From Acanthaster planci (taxonomy: Eukaryota; Echinodermata; Asteroidea; Valvatida; Acanthasteridae), in NCBI RefSeq assembly GCF_001949145.1, contig NW_019091465.1, positions 306,237 to 370,236 on the forward strand: DNA of 64,000 nucleotides. The letters are read 5' to 3'. The translations under genes and the position numbers were made by a program. How positions within the stretch are numbered: the stretch's first letter is position 1; every line of letters begins with the position of its first letter. This document shows positions 11,963 through 23,286 of this stretch, one piece after another. The notes beneath the pieces are model-generated. The model worked only from the letters and a program-made list of their open reading frames with translations, was not told the DNA's origin and ran no database searches.

Positions 11963-14900
11963 CTATGCTATGTTTCCTTTCCCTTTAACATTGTTCTTCA
12001 GTTGTTCTTTCAGCTTCATATTTGCTTCGGCTTTAGCACGAAGTTCTATGCCGATGTCATTAGCCTCTTTCTGACGTCTGTTATGCTGGGCCAACAGTTG
12101 CTTCTTGGTCATTTTCTGTGGAAAAAAAAACACAACGGAGTGCGCATGCTCATCATCGCAATTTGTCCCATGAAAGCTTAGCCGACATTGCTGTACATAA
12201 TCATACACCATGTATCTTACAATACAAAATATCCATCGTCATTCAAACCAGTTGGCCTATGAGATACAGAACATTTCTATTTCATCATCCGGGTGATAAT
12301 TGCCAGTGAAGACTTATCAAATTAAGCAAAAAATATCTTTGTTGCAGTAAAGGTTTTTTGGTTTACTGATCGACTCCTTGACATACCGCCGGAGTGCTGA
12401 CGACATAGGCAGGCGCTTTTTGGGGCTTTCTCCAAAGTTTGTTCTGAAGAGGAAATGAAATGGGAAACAATGTGCATGAGTGGAAACCACCTTAACACCA
12501 AAAGAGTTGGGCGGAATTTGCCCTTCAACATTTTTTTCCGATATCACTAAAGTGTTCAACTGACCGTAACAGCGAAATTATTATGTGAAAATATTTTACT
12601 GACAGGGATATGCTTTAAATGCATGCTAAATTTTAAAAATAGAGCAATGGGCAGCTGAGATCGCGGGTGAAATTTGCCTCCCCTACTTGGCTGTGAAATT
12701 GTCCAAAAAAACTCAGCTCTTTTAGAATTAACGTAATAAACTTACAATGCTTTCTGCCCTACAGCCACGTATTACCTATTTGCTGTTTCCAAATTTGTTT
12801 CGTATAGTAGATGAAATGAGACCTTGGGCAGGAGTTTCTAACTTCAAAAGCTAGCTGTCAGTAATAATTCGTTTATTTGGTAAACTGAAACTAAGTGCTG
12901 CATTTAATTTTTAGCTATTTTTTTCCAAGTTTACAATCAAATTTTATCTGAAGTTTTTTTTATCTATAAGTTACCTGATATGACTTGGTGAACGCATTGG
13001 AACGCTGGCTCCATTCGCTATCAGCCACTTTACTGACAGTCTCCCCTGTGCCTTGGCTTAGTTCCTCTGCAGGGCTTGTTGCGTCTTCCTGAGGCGCATG
13101 CTTGGCCGGCTCGCTAGGTCGTGGATGCTGTGGTTGCGCATCCAGAGGAGGGTCGGGAGTTGCCTCTCCGCTTTCTGGCCGCACATCATGCTGTGGATTG
13201 CACAAACACAGAGAGACATGTTATACGGTCGATTCAAAATAGTGCGCACCCATGAGTCTGCAACTCGTTGGGCAATCACAACGCGCGAAATTTGTCGACC
13301 CTTTCCGAACGCGCATTGTGTCCACAGATATTTCGCGCATTGTGATTGGCCGACGCGTTGCAAACTCTTGGTGGCGCAATATTTTGAGTCGCGCGTATTG
13401 TGGCTTTGGTCAAATTGATTTGGGCGTTGCACGAAAGGATGCTACTTTTACAATGGCACAATTTAAGAAATTGATGGGCCACGAGCCTTCACGAATCTTG
13501 TAACCCGTGGAAACTTACGTAGTAACCTCGTAGAACTTAACACAAGTCCCAACTCTAAGATCGATCCTTTACCTTATACGCGTTCTGAGATCGTATTCAC
13601 TAAGCCCACCTTCACAACATAAATCAAAACTTCCACAAATAAATGCCACCAAAGCTTGCTCACGCACACAATTCATGGTGCAACAGGACATCCTGAATTG
13701 TTTAGTCCAATCTGAATGCTGTTTACGCTTGTTCTGCAAAGGATTATGAATAATTGAGAACACAGAATGTAAAAACAATGGTGTTAGCTTAACACCCTGA
13801 GTTTTATTAGAGGAATACACCAGACTGGGCACAGTCGTCTAATAACAGCAAGAGCAGAGTACCTGCTGTGATTTGTAGGATCGGTAGGAGAAGTTGTGGG
13901 AGTTCTCAGAAGGCCCGCAGTCCGCTTTAGGCTGGCCTGCTGGCTTGGTGTTCTCACTCCGTCGAGGCGTGGCCCTCTGGGGCTGCTCGCGGGATCGATG
14001 GGGAGTATAGGAGGCCCAGGGAGGGCTTGGTGGACGTTGCTTTCGCTGACGATAATTACTTGACTGCCAACAATCCAGAAGGAATTCAATGAAAAAGGAA
14101 ATGAAGATTTCTACGAGAAAGAGATTTGTCCCGGCATTCTTAACAGAGACAGCCGAAATCAAATTGCTGATTTCCATTATCGTCGCTGACAGTTCCATCT
14201 TCCTTGTTTTTCATTTCCTTGCCTCTCCTTTGTTGACTGTCATAATGATTCTCTTTGGTAGTTTCAACTTTCAAATATGCAAAAGGGACTGCCTATCCCT
14301 GTCTATCGGCTAAAGAAAGCATCATCATGGAATCTCTTGCAGGTGCATGCAATCTTTGGGCTTCAACTGTATTTGTTAGCGAAGGGTAATTTCCTTCTAG
14401 GCCGACATTTGAGTGTTGTTTTGGAAAAATACCTTTTCCAAAGTTGGATTTATATCTTGTTTCTTTCTTTGCCGTTTATTCATTGGTGCTCTTTCATTAG
14501 GTACATGGTATTTATTTTTAAATGAGAAAAGGTGTTTACTAGTAAAACTGGATCAAACGGCCTCAGAAAGAATAAAAAAAACCGACAACTGTTTAACTGG
14601 TATTTTGTACATTCAAATTGGAAAGCCAGTCCTGTAACAAGGCAACAATTCTTTTGACAACATACCGGAGTGTGAACTTGGGGTCGAGTTTGATGGTATC
14701 GCCGTTCACCTGATGTGCTCTGGTCGCTGCTTGCTGGTTGCTGATGTGCCCGGTCACTGTATTTCTAAAACCACAAAAAATACGCACGGTTACAACAGAA
14801 CAATTGTGCCCGCTAAGTCACGTGACCTAGAGTGGATGTCAAAGATCAATAAACCTGACTTTTCTCATAGCATATAGTGGGTTTTGAGTGTATTTCCTAA

Positions 14901-17900
14901 AACATTAAACCGACTTTTGATGTAGTACTCAATACATCAGTATTCTGAGTAATTTTCCGACCGTTGGCTCTAGATTTGGTAAATTACACTTATGACACTT
15001 TTTGCTAAGGGGTTAAACCACATTGTTGAGCTTTCTTTTCATGGTGGGGGTTGCGAGTTTGGTGTAGAGGTTTGCGGCACCATGCAAGGATATCCTTGCA
15101 TGGTGGTACCGGAAACCTCCATACCTAACATGTTTGTTAATGTTTGATACCAACTATAGGTCACATGCTTTGTGGCCGCAGTCGGTCTATTCAAAGAAAT
15201 TTGGTTGAGTTTGTACTATCCCTCATCTCCAGTGAGTACCCCCGTTATTGTCACAAGCACCGGAATTTACATAACCATAATCACTTCTTGAATGCTGCAA
15301 GCAAAAGAAATTCCTCAAGGCATCTCAACTCGGAACTGAATGTGAAGCTTTTTCCGCCTCGGTATTTTCTCTAAATGTATCTGCGAGTTCCTCTAACATC
15401 CTACCCATTCTTGACTGGAGAAAAGCAACTAACCCAGAAATGCCTTTCTCAAGGACACGCACGCCGCACACTGGTATCTAAGAATGAACTCAACATGTGT
15501 TACCCGCTATTCCCAAGGCAGGCAGAAGAAAGTATTAATCGATATTTGACAATCCTTCGCCCCCACTGTTATTCTGTCTGCAGGAAGCTTTGGCCATTAC
15601 GGATAATAACAACAGAGGAACTCACACGAACAGAGGAAGTTGCACTACATCGGGGATATAAAATTAATTAATTTAATTAGCTTCAGTCTGGTTTTGGATT
15701 GTGGGTAACATAGTTATGTTGCCCAAGAAGCAACAAATTTTCTTTAGTATTTCCCATAAGGGCAAAATACCTCGGTCACAGCGATGATAAGGGAGAAAAG
15801 TAACCACTACACAAAATTGTAGCTGGCAGCTGAGATTTTGTCCTGTGAGCTAGAAATTATGAAACACTAAGAAAAGTCACGAATGGTAAAACCTCTTCCG
15901 TAAATCGACGGCACGAGTGAGCAATGTCCGTACACCACTGGTCAAGAATGAACTGTGGCAAAGCAGATAGCTCTCTTGTGCCTCTGGCTAGCTAGTACAT
16001 GGAATTATGAAGAAATACCGGTCTGAATACGTTGTTGTTCATGAAGAAAAAGTCATCATCGTCGTCTTCATAGGTGCGCATGCGTGGTGAAAAGAGCGGA
16101 ACTCCAAACACTGCAAACAAAAACAACTCAAGATTGATATTCTAGGCCTATACACAAAGTTAAAAAGCAACCACGCTGCTGTGGGTGGAACGTAAATATA
16201 ACATCATGACTGATTCTCAAAAAAAATCGTGTTACTCATAAAAAGGAAGCAGCTGTAATTATGTTTTTCTTAAAGGTTATTAAGAGGAGCCGGACATACA
16301 TGTCCTGAAGAATGCTTCACGCCTCATGGCCTCCCTTCTTCGTAATTCTTCGCGTAGCATCTGTAGTAAAAATACAATGTTCAATGTATGTTACCGTGGA
16401 TTACAAGGCGGTGCACAAAGTTAAATGTAACTTAATGTAACAAAGTCAAATAAAAAAAAGTCTGCGAATGGAATAGTCATCCGTAATGTCTTGCAGTGAA
16501 AATATAAAAATCTCCATAAACCTTTTCATATTGTCTTTATTTCATGGGAGGTAATCCGAAAATATTTCTCATCCATTACTTTTCAATGTGGCTGCATGCA
16601 CATTTAGTATATAATGTTGCTGCATGAAAATGTGATTCCTGTTTGACTTTGAGAGGCGAGCGTTATGGATGACTGCAGGTTGCATTCGAGATTTTTTGAT
16701 AGTAAACGGCTGGAAATGAAAAACTTATAAAAAAGCGGGCAGCTGTGTTTCTAGAAGGATTGGGCTAGTACAGGACTTTGATCTTCGCGATCTCCTTGAA
16801 ACTCAACGAAGGAGACGAAGGACGATGAAGGACGTTGGTCTGGACTGAGGAGATGCTATAGAGCTGAATCTGATTCCGGAAGAGAAAGTTTGTGATCTGA
16901 GTCTTTAGCCGTGGCGTAACTGGGGTACATTTGCAGGAGGGAGGGCAATCGATGCCCCAGCGGCGTATACAGCAGGGGGCGGGGAGCAGGTGGAAAGTTG
17001 CCCCCTGACAGTTTTCTTTTAGAATACTTCACAGGAAAGAAAGCAATTGGTACATTGTTAAATATATTAACCAAAACCCCGAGACAATACCACGAGACAC
17101 ACCATGAAATAAGAGGAGGGATGTCGGGCCAATGAGTACGGCTTTTGATATTTATTTCCCTCCAACATTATGTTGAATGAGCCTATGGTCGATTTTGCTT
17201 TAGAATTTGCCGGCCCCCCACATCAAAAGCTGGATACGCCGCTACGATGCTTTCGTTTTCTGGAGAGAAGGACACTCACAGATTCAGTCACAATTAAAAT
17301 ACCGACTGAGAAATCACCCAATTTCTTTTAATCTCTAATTTAAAGCGGGGGAAAGCGGTAGCTTGGCGGCCTCCTGCGCGCCTCCTCCCCCGAGTTACGC
17401 CATTGGTATACAGTTCATTGTTTTGCAGTTGCTTTTTCCCACCCTTTTTGCGACAGGAGGTGCATGTTTCCCTCGCCTTTAAGTTTATTCCCGGCCGTTT
17501 GTTGAAGTGAACTTGGTCTTGTTTCAATTCGTTCCACCGTCTAAGAACTGTTCGCGCCAGGAGTTTGTCCTTTGTTCAGAGCCTGAAAAAGTCCTCACTC
17601 GTACTATTTTTTAACTAACATAAGATCTTTCTTACTTGTAAACACTAGCGTATTCTAATCACTTCTCATTGTGTTAAACGCTTTCAACACTTCTTAGGTT
17701 GATGCATACGAGAAAATCTAGGCTTTTTCTAAATAACTGACATCCACAGAGAGTTTGGAAATTATATACACGTATTTGGATCTTAAAAGTATCTGTAACA
17801 GCAGTTAATGTTTGTTTGCGAATTGGTAACACTCTGTGAACTATTTTTGTGACGTTTGCACTGATTTTGCCAGCCAATTACAGCAAAAAGGCGTAGAAAA

Positions 17901-20900
17901 CGCGAGGTCATTTCACTGGGATTGAACGGCAGCGAAGTGGACAGAGGGAATGTCCTTTTCCGATTGTTCACCCCTTTTCGAAACCGGTGCTGGAAAGTAC
18001 GTATGCGTGCTAAGTCCATGGGAGATTGTCGTAGGAACAAAGGAAAGTACATAGCATTGTCGTCTGAGGAATGACGGTCACTACAAGTGTGTCATACCGC
18101 AAGTGATCGTGCTGCACCTAAAATCATGCTGAGCGCCACTTGAAGAATACTCAAATAAGTGCAAGATTTCAAGATTTCTTAATCATTTCACTGATTTTCC
18201 ACTTAGGCCCAACTATCATCATTATGTCTAATCAAAATAATTATGACCCTCGTACTATTTTATTGTTTTGATCTTCCTTTTTCGAGACATCAATTTCCTT
18301 TGAATGTCTTGATTTTTCGGGTCTTTAATATTTAATTAAAGCATTTTTGTTCTGTTATATGAGTAAATTTATTTAATTTTAATTTTACTTTATTTCTTAC
18401 TCTAATTTTTGTTTGTATACGACCATAATTTAACTGTGAACATAGGGCTTATTGTGTGAAACAAAATTTGATGAAGAAACCTAACTATAAGCATAAAACA
18501 GATGCATCCCGTATTTTCTTTGAAATGTGAAACACTCCAGTCCGTAGCGATCAGCAGAGGGTGGCTGTGAGCATCGAAAAGATTCCCTCAAAATAAGCAG
18601 AATTATAAAATCAATGTCTGTAAGGCGTGCTAACCTCTCGCTGGAAAAGCAGCAAAAGGTCCAGAAAGGAGAAACCTTCGTCATCACTGTCACTGTCATC
18701 ATTGAGAGTAGGATTATGGAAATCTGAGGAACAAAATACAACGCTTGATTTAGACAGGTGTGCAGTTAAGCTAGTGAACTATGTCACACCTGGATAGTAC
18801 TGCAATTGCCAGTCAATTACAGGGAATGTGTAGGGCTCATTTGATAGCCATTGTGACAAAAACGACAACTTGTTAACCGGATAAACGATCCCCAACCCAA
18901 AAATGGCGGGTACTATACATTATCTGTAGCTGCCTTTAACAACCCCAAAGTAATCGCTATGATAGCTACAATGGTAAAAAGGCAAAAAAAAATTAAAAAC
19001 AAAACTAAAACAAAACCAAAACAACCAAAATAAAACCCCCACAATATCTAGCAAAGGTATAAACACGGAAAAGATGTGACTTGAGTAATTTCAATAAAAA
19101 CAATCAATTGATTTTTCTGGAATTTACAGAGCCCAGTGCAGCACTGAAGCTTCCAGGAAAACAGCCCAAATCCGCTTGTACCGTAGTTTCCATGAATTTG
19201 TGGTAAACGTCTCTATATCTGACCTCAGGTGTCAATTTGATGGCGGCACTGAACGAATTAGTCTTGCCCGGAGTTGTAATGACTCGCGTCGATAACTCGT
19301 TTCGAGTCCGACTCAACTCACTTTTTGGCGACTCGACTCAAGTAAATTACTCAACTTGAGTCTCTGCGACCAAATGACTCGACTCGACTCAAATTTCTCA
19401 TGGACATTCAACTCGAGCACAAGCTTATAAGACTCGAGTCTCAAAAATTAAAGCAAAATTTTAGTTGGCTAGATACCTCTTACACTAGTTTATTTTCAAT
19501 ATGTCTAAATGAAAATAAAAATACCAAAAAATGACTTACATAGAGTGGTGTTTTTGTTGTATTTTGTCAAAAAATTTGTGACTCAAATTGACTCGAGCTC
19601 GGAACTTGACTTGACTCAAACACAAAGTGACTTGACTTGTTGACCTAATGACTCGACTCAAGTCACAATGTGAAAATGACTCGACTCGAGTAACTCTTTA
19701 TAACACTGGTCTTGCCCCAAGACTGGTTTGACTGTTTTGGCTGGTGCACCGTGCATGCAGGCGACATAAGCTAGCGAGCACAGGCCAAATAGCATTACCA
19801 TTAAAGGGTGCTATATTCACCTCGGAAGAACTGCCAGAAACTGTGACTGTCTTGTGGAATCTGGCAGCCTCTCCCGTGAATATAAGAGTGCTGGTAGTGT
19901 TTCGGCTGTGCTCGTCAGCTCATGTCGCCTGCGCGGTGCACTGGCCAAAACAGTCAAACCAGTCTTGGGGCAAGACTCAAGTATGTATATAAGAAACCTG
20001 GACTTGCAACGCCTTTGTATGAAGAAGAAGCCAACCAGCGGCCATTTTACCGAGCCGAATACAAAAGCGTGGGTTGGCTCCCTTCTATTGACATCAGGAA
20101 GAACAAAGGCGGGCATTGCCAGGAAAATTTTGTGTTCAGCTCGGTAAAATGGCCGCGAGTGGATTTAATGATCTCTATAAGCTGCTTAAGGGCATTGGGA
20201 GTCCAGATTTTAATATACACATAAGTAGCAAGACTATGAACGACTTCGAAAGTGGCTTGACGAATCTCATAAACCAGTAAGCCACAACCTAACTTTTTTA
20301 ATTCCTATATTTTCAATGAACTGAACAGAAAAAAATCACAGTATCTTGATAAATAAAAATCTTCCTGGGTGTGATCTGTTCGAGCATCATCACCTTTTCC
20401 TTGAACCATAACCTGTACATATGCTAAGTTTGGAATGTCCTTATTATGGCTCACGGTGTTGGGTGGTGGACGACGCTGATATTCATGGATCGCACTTACC
20501 GACAACGGTGACGGAATGATCATGGTGTTTAGTGACTTGTTGTCACATAGCTATTTTTTTTATTTAAAGAGGATGTTACAGTATTATACCTTTTCTGAGT
20601 ATCTGATAGGCTTGGCTAATCTCCTGAAATTTCGCCGTGGCCTCAGGGTCGTCAGGGTTCTTGTCCGGGTGGCAGTCTTTTGCTTTTGTACGGTACGCCT
20701 GCCTGATGGCCTCTTCATATAGCATACAAGAAACAAACGGGTGCGTTGGAGAACTTTGTTCTAATTTTAATGGTTGGGATGACATCATTTAGTCTTGGTT
20801 CTTCTCTCTGATTGGTCAGTTGGTGGCTGTTCCATACACTTGTATTTCACACTTGGGGCTCAAAGGGGCAAAGATAGTGTTGTGGTCTATGTGGAACGTT

Positions 20901-22059
20901 CTGAATTATTCTTTACATCAAACTTTGTCAGCTATCATTAGTTCTCCCACATTATTCTGCAAAAGTTTCAGTCTTTCAGGTACATATGTATTTTTTCATG
21001 TTGAAGTAAAAAAAATGAGGAAAATGAGCAAATCTTTGTTTACAAAGAATGGAAGTGCAATTGAGTGACTTGAGTGCAATACTGAAATATGAAACAATCT
21101 CCGACAGCTCTACGTACTATGTATGGAGGTCGTGCATGAATTAATCAGGAACATATAATTTCACTCGATCTGAACCAATGTCGGCTGTTCTGCACATAAA
21201 TTTCAAAAACCTCATTAATAACTGGCTTTTGGAAAAATGTTTCCAAACATCTCATGATTTGTACAACTGCAAGCGGTGTTTGTCGTGCGCTAGGCCTAGT
21301 GCCTTACTCGCGTCGTGAGACAGGATGGTTTACATGTTGGTCAAAGTTCATTGACTTGTCAAAACTAACACAGCGGCTATTTGATGTTGACTTTTTTAAC
21401 GGTACTTCGAGTTCAAGTTTGAGTACGTTTTTCACGAGGTGACGCTAGGTTTGTTCTCCATTAGGAGAGAACAGTCATTTTTTACAGCCTAGCTCAAGAA
21501 CATGCTGGGAGGTGTTGTCTTCGGACACAGTGTAACCGTGAAAAGCACAGGTTTTCCGTTATAGTACCTTTGAAGCGTGTGTCGTCTCTCCCCCTCGAAC
21601 TGTGGGTCCGATGTCCACCCCACTCCCACAAACAGGGCGGACGTCGGACCCCAAAGTTTTTTGGGGTATGTCGTCTCTGAAAATTTAAATGAGTACTAAA
21701 AAAGGGCCTTTTTATCGCGGTCTCAGAGGATAGGCTATCTAGGAAAGGTCTTGACGGACTTCAACAATAAACACACTACACAACATTCAACCAAAATGTT
21801 TCACAACGTCAGGCCTATATTACATGCGGAGCACAGGATTGTAGATTATTTGTTTCTAAAGTTAAGCCCTGTTTGGCATGATTATAACAGCATTTATTTA
21901 ATTCCTCGGAACAAAAAGGGAAAAAGCGTCAGCCATATTGGCATTTGTAGACCAGGACGTACAAAAATGGCAAACATTTAAAGTCGGCTCACCTGAGGTG
22001 GCATCGGGTGGTAGATCCAGGATTTTGAAACATTCTCGACGAGTAATCGACGAAGACAT
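11963..22059 (-). CDS. J-domain (DnaJ/Hsp40 type C) protein, copy A, nine exons, 352 aa
   Basis: J-domain proteins stimulate the Hsp70 ATPase. Coding exons, 5' to 3': 22059-21993, 20712-20590, 18723-18635, 16360-16300, 16110-16019, 14063-13863, 13190-12975, 12443-12387, 12115-11963. All junctions are GT-AG, phases match, and the 1059-nt frame ends in TAG. The J domain spans about residues 8-62 and has the HPD tripeptide (residues 37-39, in DCHPDKNPDD). An acidic patch and a hydrophobic helix FSFLDLLLLFQRE follow. Next come a basic LRRREAMRRE segment, FSPRMR plus a run of five Asp, a Pro/Ser/Arg-rich disordered region, and a charged tail rich in Lys/Gln with a helical look. No G/F region or zinc finger is seen, hence type C. 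I do not recognise the subfamily. Start choice: MSS... is the first ATG before a J domain and is the same in copy B. Confidence 0.87.
13226..13395. mobile_element. Palindromic mariner-like MITE, copy 1 (in intron 6 of gene A)
   Basis: The ends CGGTCGATTCAAAATAGTGC and GCGCAATATTTTGAGTCGCG are imperfect inverted repeats flanked by TA. Inner arms around CAATCACAACGCGCGAAAT and ATTTCGCGCATTGTGATTG also pair, so most of the element can fold into one hairpin. The same element is at 63503-63655. Confidence 0.75.
15058..15133. repeat. Hairpin with a 28-base perfect palindrome
   Basis: A perfect palindrome at 15078-15105 is centred on GGAT/ATCC with arms CACCATGCAAGGAT. Outside it the arms continue imperfectly, with GGTGTAGAGGTTTGCGG on the left and CCGGAAACCTCCATACC on the right. 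It lies in an intron of gene A. It may be a very short MITE or a transposon end. Confidence 0.6.
16911..17402. repeat. GTGGCGTARC-terminated G-rich repeat
   Basis: GTGGCGTAACTGGGG at 16911 is matched by inverted ends GCTGGATACGCCGC near 17229 and CCCCCGAGTTACGCCA near 17387. Related starts GTGGCGTAGCCAGGA and TGGTGTAGCCAGGA occur at 23474 and 30222, each leading into poly-G-rich sequence. Together they look like copies of one dispersed transposon family. No coding capacity is visible. Confidence 0.55.
19260..19977. mobile_element. Palindromic MITE split by a hAT MITE
   Basis: Without the insert at 19269-19708 this element reads AGTCTTGCCCCAAGACTGG...CCAGTCTTGGGGCAAGACT. Its arms of about 80 or more bases pair almost end to end (for example TGGTTTGACTGTTTTGGC with GCCAAAACAGTCAAACCA). 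It lies in intron 2 of gene A. A shorter, related AGTCTTGG.CACAAGAC stretch sits upstream of gene B near 33911. Confidence 0.7.
19269..19708. mobile_element. hAT-type MITE rich in GACTCGAGT, with 8-base TSD
   Basis: The left end is CGGAGTTGTAATGACTC. The right end, read inward, is CAGTGTTATAAAGAGTT. Both match the CAGTGTTGTAA termini of many animal hAT elements. The flanking direct repeat GTCTTGCC (19261-19268 and 19709-19716) is an exact 8-base target duplication. The 440-base body consists largely of ACTCGACTCAAGT-like words in both orientations and encodes nothing. Confidence 0.88.
20039..20155. mobile_element. Short palindromic element with GGCCATTTTACCGAGC arms
   Basis: A 28-base left arm at 20039-20066 pairs with 20128-20155 with only two mismatches. 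The loop of about 61 bases carries no reading frame of note. It lies in intron 2 of gene A, just beyond the 19260-19977 palindrome. Confidence 0.65.
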
Positions 22060-22269
22060 CATCGGTTAGTAAAGCAGATGGTCTGGTGCTCTGAATCCAA
22101 ATGATCACCTTGTAAAATGCTGGGATTCCCTTACGGTAGTGAGCCCAATCCTCAGGCTCCCTGTCCGAGCAAAAGGTGCCACTGACAACGTGTGACGCAT
22201 GTAGATGTACTGTACATGAGCATAAACAGCAGTGTTTATGTGAACGCAGTCTGTCATTGCACAATGTCG

Positions 22270-22320
22270 TGAGAAATGCCACGATTTCGCACGGCCATTG
22301 TAAAACGTCGGGGAATCCCC
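22270..22320 (-). promoter_or_regulatory. Conserved upstream block of gene A with a kappaB-like site
   Basis: This block matches 33791-33840 upstream of gene B. Shared words include GTGAGAAATG, GCCATTGT and GTCGGG. It ends with GGGGAATCCCC at 22310-22320, a near-perfect match to the Rel/NF-kappaB consensus GGGRNWYYCC. It lies about 250 bases upstream of the ATG. GCCATTGT resembles a YY1-type core. Regulation by Rel is an inference. Confidence 0.5.
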
Positions 22321-22884
22321 ATCACATTAGCGGGGGTCACATTCTGCTCGCTGCGTATGCTCTTTCCAGGCTGGTTATAGACTTGACTCAAGTCGGGATT
22401 CTCCTAGACTTGACCCAAGTCCGTATGTCTGTGACGTTTTCGTTTATGCTTTGGATACACATCGAGACTGCGCGGCATTACTTGCTTCGCGCCCTTTTTT
22501 GTGTCCATTTATTACTATGGGTTCTGTTCAGAAATCCCGACTAATCTGCCAACTGTTTGTATTCAGCGAATGGACTCATCTACCAAACGTAGTAGCAGTC
22601 AATCACATTGCCGGACTTATTTTTACGTCGTTCATATCTGCATTTGAATGAACGAGTCTACAAGTCTGACCACTTTGATTGGTAGAAATTCCGTATACAT
22701 TAGGCAAGATCATGTAGTTACATGTCCCCCACGGGGTGGCGTATTATAAGGGTTATGCGAGCTGCCAGGCCAAGCGCGACGACCGTGTAGTGCGTACAGC
22801 TGGCTGAAGGTACGTACAGCTGGCTGACTTGATGAAAGCCAGGGATGGCCGACTGGGGACGAGCAACATATGTCCGACATAAAC

Positions 22885-23286
22885 CGACAACTTGTTTGAA
22901 TGACGATGGGTATTTTGTATTGTAAGATTCATGGTGTATGAGTATATTCAGCAATGTAGGCTCAGCTTTCATGGGAGAACTTGCGATGATGAGCATGTGT
23001 TTTTTTTCACAGAAAATGTCCAAGAAGGAACTGTTGGCCCTGCATAACAGACGTCAGAAAGAGGCGAATGAGATCGGCAAAGAACTTCGTGCTAAAGCCG
23101 AAGCAAATATGAAGCTGAAAGAACAACTGAAGAACAATGTTAAAGGGAAAGGAAACATAGCATAGCTGAGTGGCAGAGGGGGTAAAGGAAGCGAAAACTG
23201 TACTGGATATGGCATTTATTTTCTGAACAATATTGCTTTAAACTTTTTCTCTCGCTACTAAATGTTTACCATTGAATACGTCAGTA
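22885..23286 (+). pseudogene. Inverted third copy of the last exon of the J-domain gene
   Basis: The plus strand carries an intact exon at 23013-23165. It is preceded by a TTTTTTTTCACAG acceptor and encodes KMSKKELLALHNRRQKEANE... to GKGNIA and TAG, 51 codons as in exon 9 of both genes. It resembles copy A more than copy B (identical NNVKGKGNIA end). The flanking intron (from about 22885) and 3' UTR (to about 23286) also match copy A inverted. No other exon of the gene lies upstream on this strand, so it is an orphan exon unless spliced from elsewhere. Confidence 0.8.
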
